Shown here: piece after piece, positions 26,697-35,097 of the stretch
Position numbering within the stretch: position 1 is the first letter of the stretch
Layout of the letters: every line of letters starts with the position of its first letter
Assembly: GCA_051295955.1 (NCBI GenBank)
Contig: JBPDWA010000002.1
Span: 248,001-312,000 of the forward strand
From: Enterococcus faecalis_A
GTDB lineage: Bacteria > Bacillota > Bacilli > Lactobacillales > Enterococcaceae
Reading direction: 5' to 3'
Length of the DNA stretch: 64,000 bases
Translations under genes and position numbers: made by a program
The notes under the pieces: generated by a model
Seen by the model: the letters and a program-made list of their open reading frames with translations, nothing else
Database searches by the model: none
Told to the model about the DNA's origin: nothing

Positions 26697-27688
26697 GAAA
26701 TCTTTCGAACGAAATCACTAACACGATGGGAGCAATAAATCAACAAATAGATATTAAAAAAGGGATAAATACCACAGTGAAATTTTTGAGTAGTATAGAT
26801 AATACAATAAGTGAAAATGAATGGATACAACGTATTGAAAAAGCAGGAGGACTCCTACCATTTTTAGAAGGATTAGCGAATGGTACTCGAGAGACTAAAT
26901 TTCTAAGTTTCGAGAAATTACTTTATGACCCTTCAGTAGGTCAAGCTATGGTTAGCTCAAAAAGAGCTGAAAAGTTTTTAGAGTTCTGGATGGATTTACC
27001 ATATACAATAAAAAATTCAAAAATAGTAACAGGTTTTTCAAAGATTGCAGGGAAAATAAACGGCTATATTAGTGATACAAAGATTGTTACGGGTTTAGCA
27101 AATGGAAAATTTATTACTTCAGCAAGTAAAATTGCTAAAAAAGTTATAAAAAGTGATCTGGCAAAAAAGGTGTTTAAATATGGGGGCACTGGTTTATTAG
27201 TTGCAACGACAGCAATAAATATTGGAAGCAGTGCCTACAAGAATTGGAATGATGAAAAGACTAATTCAAGAACTGCTGCTGGTAAAGTAGGCAAAGCAGT
27301 AGTTGGAACGGCCATTGACCAAATAAAAAATGCAGGCCCGTTCGAAGGCATGTGGGCTGGAGCTAAATTGGGTATGATGACTGGTCATCCATTAGCAGCT
27401 GCAGGTGGACTTGTAGTAGGAGGAATATTGGGAGCTGCAAATCAAATTGGTCAAGCTGTCTTCCCAAAACAATATGATAAAGGAATTAGTGCGATAAAAG
27501 ATGGAGCATATAAGGTAGTCGATTGGGCTGAGAAAAAAGTCATTGATGCGAAAAATGCTGCTGAAAAAAATATAAAGAATGTTGGAAAAGCTGTTGAGAA
27601 GGGGCTTGATAAAGTAAAAAGTGTAGGTAAATCAATAAAGAGTGCTTTTGGAGGAGGATTGAAATTAGCCACGAGCTGGTTTGAATAA
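26369..27688 (+). CDS. T7SS effector 2 (same N-terminal domain, glycine-rich membrane-active C-terminus)
   Basis: 439 residues, intact. Residues 1-110 (MGAGIYTIPMNEYYSKSK, then YLEGSSPYTSA) form the export domain shared with effector 1; it is helical and lacks a clear LXG motif. The middle (about 110-260) differs from effector 1. The C-terminal part has a hydrophobic stretch (GTGLLVATTAINIG), a Gly/Ala-rich segment (HPLAAAGGLVVGGILGAA) and a roughly 80-residue Lys-rich amphipathic tail. No enzymatic motif is visible. This architecture suits a pore-forming or depolarising toxin, like the glycine-zipper T7SS toxins described in streptococci, but that is inference. It has no small partners of its own and may use those at 22623-23679. 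Confidence 0.7.
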   Translation: MGAGIYTIPMNEYYSKSKSLKDSVKEVAEAVQTNFLKKVEDNINELDEQDQTYLEGSSPYTSAKTLYTTLTDTHLKNLENMSSFNSQNPLYAIEHNDKEYAAQFKAVAEGNLSNEITNTMGAINQQIDIKKGINTTVKFLSSIDNTISENEWIQRIEKAGGLLPFLEGLANGTRETKFLSFEKLLYDPSVGQAMVSSKRAEKFLEFWMDLPYTIKNSKIVTGFSKIAGKINGYISDTKIVTGLANGKFITSASKIAKKVIKSDLAKKVFKYGGTGLLVATTAINIGSSAYKNWNDEKTNSRTAAGKVGKAVVGTAIDQIKNAGPFEGMWAGAKLGMMTGHPLAAAGGLVVGGILGAANQIGQAVFPKQYDKGISAIKDGAYKVVDWAEKKVIDAKNAAEKNIKNVGKAVEKGLDKVKSVGKSIKSAFGGGLKLATSWFE

Positions 27689-27692
27689 AACT

Positions 27693-28448
27693 ATGGAAAA
27701 TAATGAAAGTTTAAAAACACATATCGAAAGTGCAATGAATTTAAAATGGTATAATGTTGTCATTTTTTTCCCATTGATGTTAATTTTTATATTGCTTCCA
27801 CCATTTTTTTTCTTACCAATTATGCATATTTATGGAAATAAACATTTACTTTTTATATTTAAATTTTTTCCACAAACTCTCCCAGTGAAATTTACAGTTC
27901 TGTTCGGTGGAATTGCATGGATTACTATGATCAAACTTCTATTTTTGAATTCAAAAAAAAGAATGAGTTATATCTTTTATAGTTCAATTATATATTTGCT
28001 TGTTTTTCTATATAGTTACTATCTTTATTATGTAACTCTCTACCCTTTAGCTAGTAATATATTTTCTGAAGTACTTACATTGTTACTATCACCTCTTCCA
28101 CTAGTTACACTTTTTATTAAAGTTAAAAATTTGGATAAAGCAAATAGATTTATGGAAAAAATAAATAGTAATTTACCGCTTATGTTAGGTATTTATTGGG
28201 TGAGTAGTTTTTTTATAAACTTTCTTTCTAGCATAGAAAATTCTTTTTATAAATCTATAGCAACAATATTTCCGATACTTGTTATTTTGGCATATAGCTG
28301 GTTAAGCGCTTATTTTTCAGAAAATATTCGTTTGTTGTGGAAAGTAAAAAATAAACCGGAAATGTATAGAAAAGAATGTGGTTATTCCGTAAAAGATTGG
28401 TATGGAAGCCGATCTAAAGAATATATAAACAAAGAAATAGATGAGTAA
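27693..28448 (+). CDS. Putative immunity protein 2, polytopic membrane protein
   Basis: 251 residues from the ATG at 27693; a TTG at 27681 inside the effector stop region is an alternative start. Six or so membrane helices lie in pairs between residues 14 and 220, then a hydrophilic end with CGYSVKDWYGSRSKEY, the signature shared with immunity candidate 1 and the fragment at 26187. Very AT-rich. It follows effector 2 directly, so translation is probably coupled. Immunity function is inferred from position. Confidence 0.65.
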   Translation: MENNESLKTHIESAMNLKWYNVVIFFPLMLIFILLPPFFFLPIMHIYGNKHLLFIFKFFPQTLPVKFTVLFGGIAWITMIKLLFLNSKKRMSYIFYSSIIYLLVFLYSYYLYYVTLYPLASNIFSEVLTLLLSPLPLVTLFIKVKNLDKANRFMEKINSNLPLMLGIYWVSSFFINFLSSIENSFYKSIATIFPILVILAYSWLSAYFSENIRLLWKVKNKPEMYRKECGYSVKDWYGSRSKEYINKEIDE

Positions 28449-28695
28449 CTTTTTCCTTTACCCTCCAGCGAAAGTTTTCTTTCGCTGGATGACTAAGGGA
28501 GAAAAATTTAAAAAGAGTGAAAGAGATGGTTGCTGCTATTTAAAAGAACGAGTTGCTACAGCAGAGCTTCATCAGATGTCTTTTTTAAGCGGCTTGACCC
28601 AATGTCAAACAGCCTTTGGAGAGGCTATTTCAAGTGTACAAGTGCAGGAAATGCGAGAAATCTTAAATGAGAACTTAACGCAAGTAGCTTGCTAG
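28441..28695 (+). CDS. Small ORF at module boundary, doubtful
   Basis: 84 codons from an ATG overlapping the immunity 2 stop. The first 30 codons cross an inverted repeat at 28464-28489 and look non-coding. The second half (ATAELHQMSFLSGLTQ to MREILNENLTQVAC) is helical and coding-like, and its base composition is back to normal for the core genome. It may be the truncated 3' end of a core gene cut by the insertion of the AT-rich module. No family recognised. Confidence 0.3.
   Translation: MSNFFLYPPAKVFFRWMTKGEKFKKSERDGCCYLKERVATAELHQMSFLSGLTQCQTAFGEAISSVQVQEMREILNENLTQVAC
28464..28489. repeat. Perfect 10-bp inverted repeat at the end of the effector module
   Basis: TCCAGCGAAA and TTTCGCTGGA around a six-base loop. 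No T-run follows on either strand, so it is not a standard intrinsic terminator. It marks the change from AT-rich accessory DNA to normal composition. Confidence 0.6.
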
Positions 28696-28902
28696 CCGGT
28701 AATTTCTTGTAAGATTATTTGTTTATGAAAAACACTTAATAATAGTAATATTAAACAGTATTGTTATTTTTATATCCTGAAATATTATTTGTGATATGAA
28801 GTTAAAAATAGCATATTACTTGTAATAAAATACATTCGGCTATTATAATGGTTTCAGCGAGCAAGTTTTTTTATTGCTTAGATGTGGAAGGAGAGAAGAA
28901 AA

Positions 28903-29334
28903 ATGTTTAGTTATACAGATATGATTTTGTCTATTATGCAGAGAATTGAAGTGTACAACGAAATTTTTAAAGCCATCTCTAAGGAAGTTCAAGAAAACAG
29001 CTGCAATCAAAGCGCCAATCGTAGAGGACATGACACGTATGTTTTTTGCAAAAATAACGTAAATCGTTTCTTCACTGAGGAAGAAACCTTTAGGAAAAGT
29101 TTGGCACCATTTCATGAAAAAGAAGCAACCAAGATTTTATTGGAAGGCTTGGATGCTTACAAAGAAGGCGTTTATTTCTGGCTAGATGCACTCAATGAAA
29201 AATGTGAAATAGTGGATCAGATGAAATATCAAATAGGTGTTAAAGGAAAAGAAACTTCTTACCAATTAATTAATCAGGCTTGTAGAGAAGCTTGCGAAGG
29301 AATTAAAAGCGCCCACAGTGTACACAAAATGTAA
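28903..29334 (+). CDS. Hypothetical helical protein between the T7SS module and metK
   Basis: 143 residues from the ATG at 28903, supported by GGAAGGAGAG just upstream; an in-frame TTG 21 bases earlier overlaps that ribosome site and is less likely. The protein is soluble, charged and predicted mostly helical (MFSYTDMILSIMQRIEVYNE; KEATKILLEGLDAYKEG), with five Cys residues and no membrane segment or signal peptide. I do not recognise a family. It has its own upstream region and a terminator, so it is a monocistronic gene. Its place next to the T7SS effectors could be coincidental. Confidence 0.65.
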   Translation: MFSYTDMILSIMQRIEVYNEIFKAISKEVQENSCNQSANRRGHDTYVFCKNNVNRFFTEEETFRKSLAPFHEKEATKILLEGLDAYKEGVYFWLDALNEKCEIVDQMKYQIGVKGKETSYQLINQACREACEGIKSAHSVHKM

Positions 29335-29364
29335 ATTTACAATAATTTTAGTATTTTAAAAGAA

Positions 29365-29402
29365 GTCGGGACGAGCGATGGCAATGTCCTGATTTTTTTA
29401 TT
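29365..29402 (+). terminator. Intrinsic terminator before metK
   Basis: A TCGGGAC / GTCCTGA stem with one G-U pair is followed by TTTTTTTATTTTTT. It ends the transcript of the hypothetical gene at 28903. Confidence 0.7.
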
Positions 29403-29441
29403 TTTTAATTTTTTTTTCAAGTATTTTTACATAAATTCTGC

Positions 29442-29447
29442 TATACT
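29442..29447 (+). promoter_or_regulatory. Probable -10 box of the metK promoter
   Basis: TATACT lies just upstream of the SMK-box sequence, so that transcription would start at about 29454, at the riboswitch 5' edge. The -35 is not clear. Confidence 0.55.
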
Positions 29448-29454
29448 AGGAATG

Positions 29455-29531
29455 TTACAAGTTCCCGAAAGGCTTTGCTGCTGTAACTTAAAAGCAAAGA
29501 TGCCTTGTAACCGAATCATAATTAGGGGGAA
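29455..29531 (+). promoter_or_regulatory. SMK box (SAM-III) riboswitch
   Basis: The leader contains GTTCCCGAAAGG, a hairpin-forming middle section and CTTGTAACCGA, then the Shine-Dalgarno sequence AGGGGGA at 29524-29530. These are the conserved blocks of the SMK box, found before metK in Enterococcus, Streptococcus and Lactococcus. With SAM bound, the Shine-Dalgarno pairs with the upstream TTCCC segment and translation of metK is blocked. Recognition is by eye from conserved blocks; no covariance search was run. Confidence 0.9.
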
Positions 29532-29538
29532 TCATAGT

Positions 29539-30726
29539 ATGACAGAAAGACATTTATTTACATCAGAATCTGTTTCCGAAGGACATCCGGATAAAGTCGC
29601 CGATCAAATTAGCGATGCCATTTTAGATGCCATTTTAGAAAAAGATCCGCTGGCACGAGTGGCCTGCGAAACATCAGTAACAACCGGATTGGTCCTAGTT
29701 TTTGGAGAAATCTCTACCAAAGCCTATGTAGACATCCAAAAAATTGTGCGCCAAACATTGAAAGATATTGGCTATACCCGCGCAAAATATGGATTTGATG
29801 GAGATACTGTCGCAGTACTTGTAGCAATCGATGAGCAATCACCTGATATCGCTCAAGGAGTAGACGAAGCCTTAGAAACTCGTGGAACAGCAGCGGCCAA
29901 AGATGAAATTGGTGCTGGAGATCAAGGGTTAATGTTTGGCTTTGCTGTAGATGAAACACCGGAATTAATGCCGTTACCGATTGCATTAAGCCATCGCTTA
30001 GTTCGCCGTTTAGCTCAATTGCGTAAAGAACACATCTTAACTTATTTGCGTCCGGATGCCAAATCGCAAGTAACGGTGGAGTATGATGAAGCCGGCTTGC
30101 CTCAACGAGTTGACACCGTCGTTATCAGTACTCAACACGATGATGCAGTTACTTTGGAACAAATCCAAAAAGATGTCAAGGATTTAGTGATTAAAGAGGT
30201 GATCCCAGCAGAATTATTGGATGACCAAACAAAATATTATATTAATCCGACCGGCCGTTTTGTCATTGGTGGTCCTCAAGGAGACGCCGGGTTAACTGGT
30301 CGCAAGATTATCGTTGATACTTACGGTGGCTATGCTCGTCATGGCGGCGGGGCTTTCTCTGGCAAAGACGCCACTAAAGTTGACCGTTCTGCCAGCTACG
30401 CAGCTCGCTATATCGCTAAAAATATTGTCGCAGCTGGACTAGCGAAAAAAGTAGAAGTCCAATTAGCTTATGCAATCGGCGTTGCTCAGCCGGTTTCCAT
30501 TTCAATTAACACGTTTGGAACAGGTACTGTTTCTGAAAACCAATTGATTGAAGCAGTAAGAGCAAACTTTGATTTGCGACCTGCTGGCATTATTGAGATG
30601 CTAGATTTACGTCGACCAATTTATAAGCAAACAGCAGCTTATGGACATTTTGGTCGGACGGACATTGAATTGCCATGGGAGCAAACAGATAAAGTTGACG
30701 CACTAAAAGCTAGTTTAGCTAAGTAA
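29539..30726 (+). CDS. metK: S-adenosylmethionine synthetase
   Basis: 395 residues from the ATG at 29539, which follows AGGGGGA and gives the standard start MTERHLFTSESVSEGHPDK; a frame open from 29452 runs through the riboswitch and is not used. The conserved motifs GAGDQGLMFG (ATP and methionine binding) and GGGAFSGKDATKVDRS (P-loop region) are intact. The enzyme makes SAM from ATP and methionine as a cytosolic tetramer. It is controlled by the SMK box in feedback on its own product. Confidence 0.98.
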   Translation: MTERHLFTSESVSEGHPDKVADQISDAILDAILEKDPLARVACETSVTTGLVLVFGEISTKAYVDIQKIVRQTLKDIGYTRAKYGFDGDTVAVLVAIDEQSPDIAQGVDEALETRGTAAAKDEIGAGDQGLMFGFAVDETPELMPLPIALSHRLVRRLAQLRKEHILTYLRPDAKSQVTVEYDEAGLPQRVDTVVISTQHDDAVTLEQIQKDVKDLVIKEVIPAELLDDQTKYYINPTGRFVIGGPQGDAGLTGRKIIVDTYGGYARHGGGAFSGKDATKVDRSASYAARYIAKNIVAAGLAKKVEVQLAYAIGVAQPVSISINTFGTGTVSENQLIEAVRANFDLRPAGIIEMLDLRRPIYKQTAAYGHFGRTDIELPWEQTDKVDALKASLAK

Positions 30727-30763
30727 AAAGCTCGTTATAGGGCTTGTTAGAGTCAATAATTTT

Positions 30764-30815
30764 AAGAGATGAGTGAAAAGTAAGTTGAACTTTTCGCTTG
30801 TCTCTTATTTTTTTT
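30764..30815 (+). terminator. Intrinsic terminator, metK
   Basis: A roughly 16-bp stem AGAGATGAGTGAAAAG / CTTTTCGCTTGTCTCT with a few G-U pairs is followed by TTATTTTTTTT. Confidence 0.85.
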
Positions 30816-30917
30816 CAGAAAAAAATTTAATTTTATAGGACAAATACCCTTTTTTTGTAATAGAATAACAAGGGAAGCAGTCTGATTATTAATAATGGAA
30901 GTAAAAGGAGTGATAGA

Positions 30918-32384
30918 ATGGAAAAAAAGACCAACATCAAGCTAGTTACCATCAGTGTGTTTGTAGCGACCTTTATGACCGCAATTGAAGGAACAATCGT
31001 TTCAACAGCAATGCCAACTATTGTAGGTTCTTTGCACGGGATGGAAATTATGAACTGGGTCTTTTCAATTTATTTATTGACTAATGCCATGTTGACGCCG
31101 ATTTATGGGAAATTAGCTGATAAAATTGGTCGAAAGCCAGTGTTTATGATTGGCATACTTGTTTTTATTATTGGCTCATCATTGTGCGGTTTAGCGCAAA
31201 ATATGATTACTTTAATCATAGCACGGGCGATTCAAGGTGTTGGTGCCGGGTCAATTTTGCCAGTTGCTTTGACGATTATTGCTGATATGTACTCGTTAGA
31301 AAAACGAGCAAAAGTATTAGGGTTAAATAGTGCGGCTTGGGGAATTGCAAGTATTTTCGGCCCTTTAGCCGGTGGTTTTATTGTAGACACTGTCGGATGG
31401 CACTGGATTTTTATGATCAATGTTCCAATCGGTCTAGTGTTGCTAGGATTGATCAGTACTTTTTTAGTGGAACCAAAACGCGAGCGTAGCAAGTTGCCGA
31501 TGGATTTTCTTGGTAGCCTAGCCTTGATGGCGGTTCTGTTGTCATTGTTATTAGGCTTTCAACTAATTAGCGACAACGGTTTATCTATTTGGGTGATCGC
31601 TTGTTTTGCAGTTAGTGCTTGCTTTGTGGCTGGCTTTATCGTGGTTGAAAAAAAAGCTCAAGATCCTGTCATCGATTTACATTTGTTCAATCAATCAACT
31701 TTTGTTATTGTCAATCTGGTCGCAGCTTTAATCAGTGGCTTTTTAATGGGGATTGAAGTGTATATTCCGATGTGGATGCAAGGTGTATTGGGAAAAAACG
31801 CGGCTCTTGGCGGCTTGGTTTTAGCTCCGATGTCCGTTTTATGGATGGGCGGTTCTTTTCTCGCCAGCAATTTTATGAAAAAATATTCGATGAAAAAAAT
31901 CCTGACGATTGGTTTACTCATTAGCTTGGCAGGTGGCATGAGCTTAATGTTATTGCCTATGCAGACGCCATTTGGTTGGTTCTTTGTGATTGCTTCGATC
32001 TTAGGCGTGGGCTTTGGGTTAACTATTACCACTACTACCGTCAATGCACAAAGTGTGGTTACAGCAGATAAAGTCGGCGTGGCTACTTCTTTTAATACCT
32101 TGGTCCGGACGATTGGGCAAACAGTTATGGTCTCAATTTTTGGTGTAATTTTAAATGCTAATATGTATGCGAATTTAGCAAATAGCACGTTAAAAGTTAA
32201 TGCAGATGTAATGAATCAGCTGGTAAATCCTCACACCGCCAATTCAATTCCAGCTACTTTATTAAAACCACTACGCACTATTCTATTCAGTGGGTTACAC
32301 AACGTCTTTTTTATTGGCACAGGCTTAGTGGTAGTGGCACTTATTTTAAATCTTTTAGTAAAAGATCGGCATCAAAACGTCTAG
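30918..32384 (+). CDS. EmrB/QacA-type MFS drug efflux transporter (DHA2)
   Basis: 488 residues with about 14 membrane helices, the DHA2 topology. The motif A loop GKLADKIGRKPV follows helix 2, and the motif C-like run GPLAGGFIVDTVGWHWIF is in helix 5. The N-terminal FMTAIEGTIVSTAMP resembles the conserved D1 region of EmrB-like pumps. It probably exports toxic compounds by proton antiport; the substrate is unknown. The esterase gene starts 34 bases downstream, so the two may be co-transcribed. Confidence 0.9.
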   Translation: MEKKTNIKLVTISVFVATFMTAIEGTIVSTAMPTIVGSLHGMEIMNWVFSIYLLTNAMLTPIYGKLADKIGRKPVFMIGILVFIIGSSLCGLAQNMITLIIARAIQGVGAGSILPVALTIIADMYSLEKRAKVLGLNSAAWGIASIFGPLAGGFIVDTVGWHWIFMINVPIGLVLLGLISTFLVEPKRERSKLPMDFLGSLALMAVLLSLLLGFQLISDNGLSIWVIACFAVSACFVAGFIVVEKKAQDPVIDLHLFNQSTFVIVNLVAALISGFLMGIEVYIPMWMQGVLGKNAALGGLVLAPMSVLWMGGSFLASNFMKKYSMKKILTIGLLISLAGGMSLMLLPMQTPFGWFFVIASILGVGFGLTITTTTVNAQSVVTADKVGVATSFNTLVRTIGQTVMVSIFGVILNANMYANLANSTLKVNADVMNQLVNPHTANSIPATLLKPLRTILFSGLHNVFFIGTGLVVVALILNLLVKDRHQNV

Positions 32385-32418
32385 TGATATAATAGGATTT
32401 AAGAGGAGGGAACTAGCG

Positions 32419-33207
32419 ATGGCTTTTTTACAAGCAAATATTTATTCAAATATTTTAGAAATGGAAGTCTGCGTAAATTTTATTTTACCTCAGCAGACTG
32501 AAAAGAAGATCGGCACCAATTCACAAGGCGTGACAGAAGATATTCCTGTTTTGTATTTATTACATGGAATGGGGGGCAATCATAGTGTTTGGGCTCGCCG
32601 GACGTCTATTGAGCGCTATGTGGCGGACTTAGGTTTAGCAGTTATTATGCCTTCTACTGATTTGGCCTGGTACACAGACACGCAATATGATATGCGTTAT
32701 TGGACCTTTATTTCAGAGGAGCTGCCGACAATCTGTCATCAATTATTTCCTCAACTAACAACGAAACGGGAAAAGACGTTTGCAGCTGGATTATCGATGG
32801 GCGGTTACGGTGCCTTAAAATTGGGCTTAGCTAAGCCTAATAGATTTGCTGCCGTTGCTTCTTTGTCCGGAGCCGTTAACCTAGCAGCTGGTATTCATGA
32901 GCTGTTAAAAATTCGCAAACAAAGCTATTGGGAAGGAATTTTTGGCCCGTTGGATCAAATTGCTGGCTCCAGTAACGATCCACAATACTTGCTTGAAGAA
33001 CTGGTGAAAAGCGGACAACCAATGCCAAAATTTTATTTATGCTGCGGTGAACAAGATTTATTGATTTATGCTAACCAACAAATGGCCGCTTTACTGGAAA
33101 AAGCTGGAGCAGACTACGAGTATCATACAGGGCCTGGAGAACACAACTGGATTTTCTGGGATGCTTGGATTCAAAAAATTTTAGCTTGGCTGCCGCTTCC
33201 TCAATAG
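32419..33207 (+). CDS. Alpha/beta-hydrolase esterase (EstA/FrmB-like)
   Basis: 262 residues. The nucleophile elbow is GLSMGGYG (catalytic Ser), followed by an acidic residue in CCGEQDLL and the catalytic His in GEHNWIFWD, the layout of tributyrin esterase EstA of lactic acid bacteria and of S-formylglutathione hydrolase. It is cytosolic with no signal peptide. The substrate is a short acyl ester; the exact one is not determined. A good AGAGGAGGG ribosome site precedes the ATG. Confidence 0.9.
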   Translation: MAFLQANIYSNILEMEVCVNFILPQQTEKKIGTNSQGVTEDIPVLYLLHGMGGNHSVWARRTSIERYVADLGLAVIMPSTDLAWYTDTQYDMRYWTFISEELPTICHQLFPQLTTKREKTFAAGLSMGGYGALKLGLAKPNRFAAVASLSGAVNLAAGIHELLKIRKQSYWEGIFGPLDQIAGSSNDPQYLLEELVKSGQPMPKFYLCCGEQDLLIYANQQMAALLEKAGADYEYHTGPGEHNWIFWDAWIQKILAWLPLPQ

Positions 33208-33270
33208 GCGGCTGCTTAAAATAAGCGCAGGGATCAGTGAACTTTGATTCGATCTTCATGACAGAAGAGA

Positions 33271-33326
33271 GACAGGAGCTGAACTGTCTTTGGGCAAGTA
33301 CCAAGGACAGCTCACCTGTTTTTGTT
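33271..33326 (+). terminator. Intrinsic terminator after the esterase gene
   Basis: A long bulged hairpin with ACAGG / CCTGT and CTTTGG / CCAAGG segments is followed by TTTTTGTT. Confidence 0.75.
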
Positions 33327-33495
33327 GGTCATAAGTAGTTTTTTATGCGATCAGATCAGCGAAGAGTATTTATTATTTGGCACAAAAATTTTTGACCATT
33401 TTTCTAAAATATAGATGAAGGTACAAAAGGTGTCACGTTCTGCAACTATTTAAGTGTACATTGATTTTATACTACTCGGAAAGGAAATCTTTTCT

Positions 33496-34130
33496 ATGAA
33501 AAAATTAATGGCAGTCTCTTCCTTTAAAACCGTTGCAAGTGAATTACCTGTATTAGAAAAGTAGCTAAATGGTAAGACAGTCACTTTTATTCCGACTGCT
33601 AGTCAGGTGGAAACCGTCACTTTTTACGTAAAAACTGCTAAGTAGGCTTTGATGAAAATGGGCTTAGTAATTGATGAAGTAGATGTTTCTAATATTGCTA
33701 GTGAGGAAATTAAGTACAAGCTGAGAAATAATGAGTTTATTTATGTCACTGGAGGAAATAGCTTTTTCTTACTGCAAGAGTTAAAAAAATCCGGTGCCGC
33801 TCAAGTGCTCATCGATGAAATCAACCAAGGCAAACTTTATATTGGTGAATCAGCCGGTGCTATTGTACTGACAAACTCCATCGTATATATTGAGAGAATG
33901 GATCAACCGTAAAAAGCTCCGGAGTTAACTTCATTCGTTGGATTAAATGTGGTGGAATTTTATCCACTGCCTTATTATCAAACGGCACCATTTAGAAAAT
34001 AACAAAGAAAATTGAATCCGAGTTTGGTGAACAGCTATATTTTTGGCCTGTTAATAACCACCAAGGAATTATTGTCCACGGCAATTGCTGTGATACTTTT
34101 CAGCGGATTAAAGAATACATTAGGAGTTAA
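33496..34130 (+). pseudogene. pepE: Dipeptidase E (peptidase S51) pseudogene
   Basis: Begins MKKLMAVSSFKTVASE, meets an in-frame TAG after about 22 codons and another at AK-stop near codon 50, then reads on through FIYVTGGNSFF and the catalytic motif GESAGAIVL (nucleophile Ser). More stops follow near 33910 and 34000, and a frameshift leads to PVNNHQGIIVHGNCC, ending in TAA at 34130. The order and motifs are those of PepE, the peptidase that cleaves N-terminal Asp dipeptides. At least four lesions make it non-functional. The start has a weak GGAAA ribosome site. Confidence 0.85.
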
Positions 34131-34167
34131 GACTTTCAGCGCGGGCGGCCGGGTCTTAACTCCTAAA
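34121..34167. terminator. Perfect inverted repeat overlapping the pepE remnant stop
   Basis: TAGGAGTTAAGAC and GTCTTAACTCCTA form a perfect 13-bp stem around a GC-rich loop (GCGGGCGGCCGGG). It is followed by AAAGCTTTTAGC with only a short T-run. Probably the terminator of pepE, possibly also used by the opposing tetR gene. Confidence 0.6.
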
Positions 34168-34204
34168 GCTTTTAGCTTAAGCAGGTCACTTGTAGTGATA
34201 GCTT

Positions 34205-34861
34205 TCACAACGATTTTTTCGACAGAGTTAATCCATTTAAAAAAGACATCACAGATTGTAAAAAGAACTCTTTTTGTTGATATTGTTGCCGAAATTGGAT
34301 ACTTTCTTTCATATACAGCAGGCCATTCGTATCTATATAGCGCTTCATTTGCTGCACCTGTTCTTGTAAGAATTGATTTTCACTGAGAACTTGGGTAAAC
34401 AATAAATGTTCTTCCGTTTCATCTAAAATCATGCCAAACAGTAAATGTTGGAGTGAAGAAATTGCTGCATAAGTAACTTTTGGAGAAAAACCTGCTGTTC
34501 TTAAAATACCCATCATCCTATTTAAATGACACAAACGTTGCGGATAAGAAGGCACTGTTTGAATCTCAATGGCAACAGCACAAGGAAATCGTTGATAAAG
34601 ATCATAATAACCTTCCATGTAAGCTAAGAGATCGTGGTACCAATCGCCGCTTTTTGGTGGCTCTTGAAATTGATTTTCAATGTGCTCAGCCATACTTTGT
34701 AACAACGCTTGTTTATTTTTGAAGTACCAGTAAAGCGCCGGTGCTTGAATGTCCAAACGTTGAGCGAGTTTACGCATTGATAATTTTTCTAAGGTGGGCG
34801 TTTCTTGTAGTAAAGCAAAAGCGGCAGCGATAATCGCTTCTTTCGATACTCGTGGATCCAT
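34205..34861 (-). CDS. TetR family transcriptional regulator (divergent to efrAB)
   Basis: 218 residues from the ATG at 34861, chosen because AGGGAG lies just upstream and the product then begins MDPRVSKEAIIAAAFALLQ; a longer start at 34933 lacks a ribosome site. The N-terminal helix-turn-helix is KLSMRKLAQRLDIQAPALYWYF, close in style to tetracycline-repressor TetR. The helical C-terminal domain would bind a ligand. It is divergent from efrAB and may repress it through the inverted repeat at 35034-35061. That target is inferred from position only. Confidence 0.85.
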   Translation of the reverse strand: MDPRVSKEAIIAAAFALLQETPTLEKLSMRKLAQRLDIQAPALYWYFKNKQALLQSMAEHIENQFQEPPKSGDWYHDLLAYMEGYYDLYQRFPCAVAIEIQTVPSYPQRLCHLNRMMGILRTAGFSPKVTYAAISSLQHLLFGMILDETEEHLLFTQVLSENQFLQEQVQQMKRYIDTNGLLYMKESIQFRQQYQQKEFFLQSVMSFLNGLTLSKKSL

Positions 34862-35033
34862 TTTTAATCGCTCCCTACATCCTTTTTTCACTGATAGTGA
34901 GAAGGCAAAGTTTATACAACCAAAATATACCAAAAAAATAAAATGTTCGCTTGTTTTTTTTAACTAAAAATGGTAAATTATGATTCGACCTTATTTTACA
35001 GTGTTAAATTTGTGAAGTCAATTGAGAGAAACT

Positions 35034-35061
35034 CATTGTTTATAAAGAATAATAAACAATG
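35034..35061. promoter_or_regulatory. Candidate operator in the efrAB promoter region
   Basis: CATTGTTTAT and ATAAACAATG form a perfect 10-bp inverted repeat with an 8-base spacer, 37 bases before the efrA ATG. Size and symmetry suit a TetR-family dimer. Either the divergent regulator (34205) or the downstream one (38775) could bind it. Confidence 0.6.
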
Positions 35062-35097
35062 AAGAACAGAAAAACATTAAAAGAGAGTAGGGATAAA

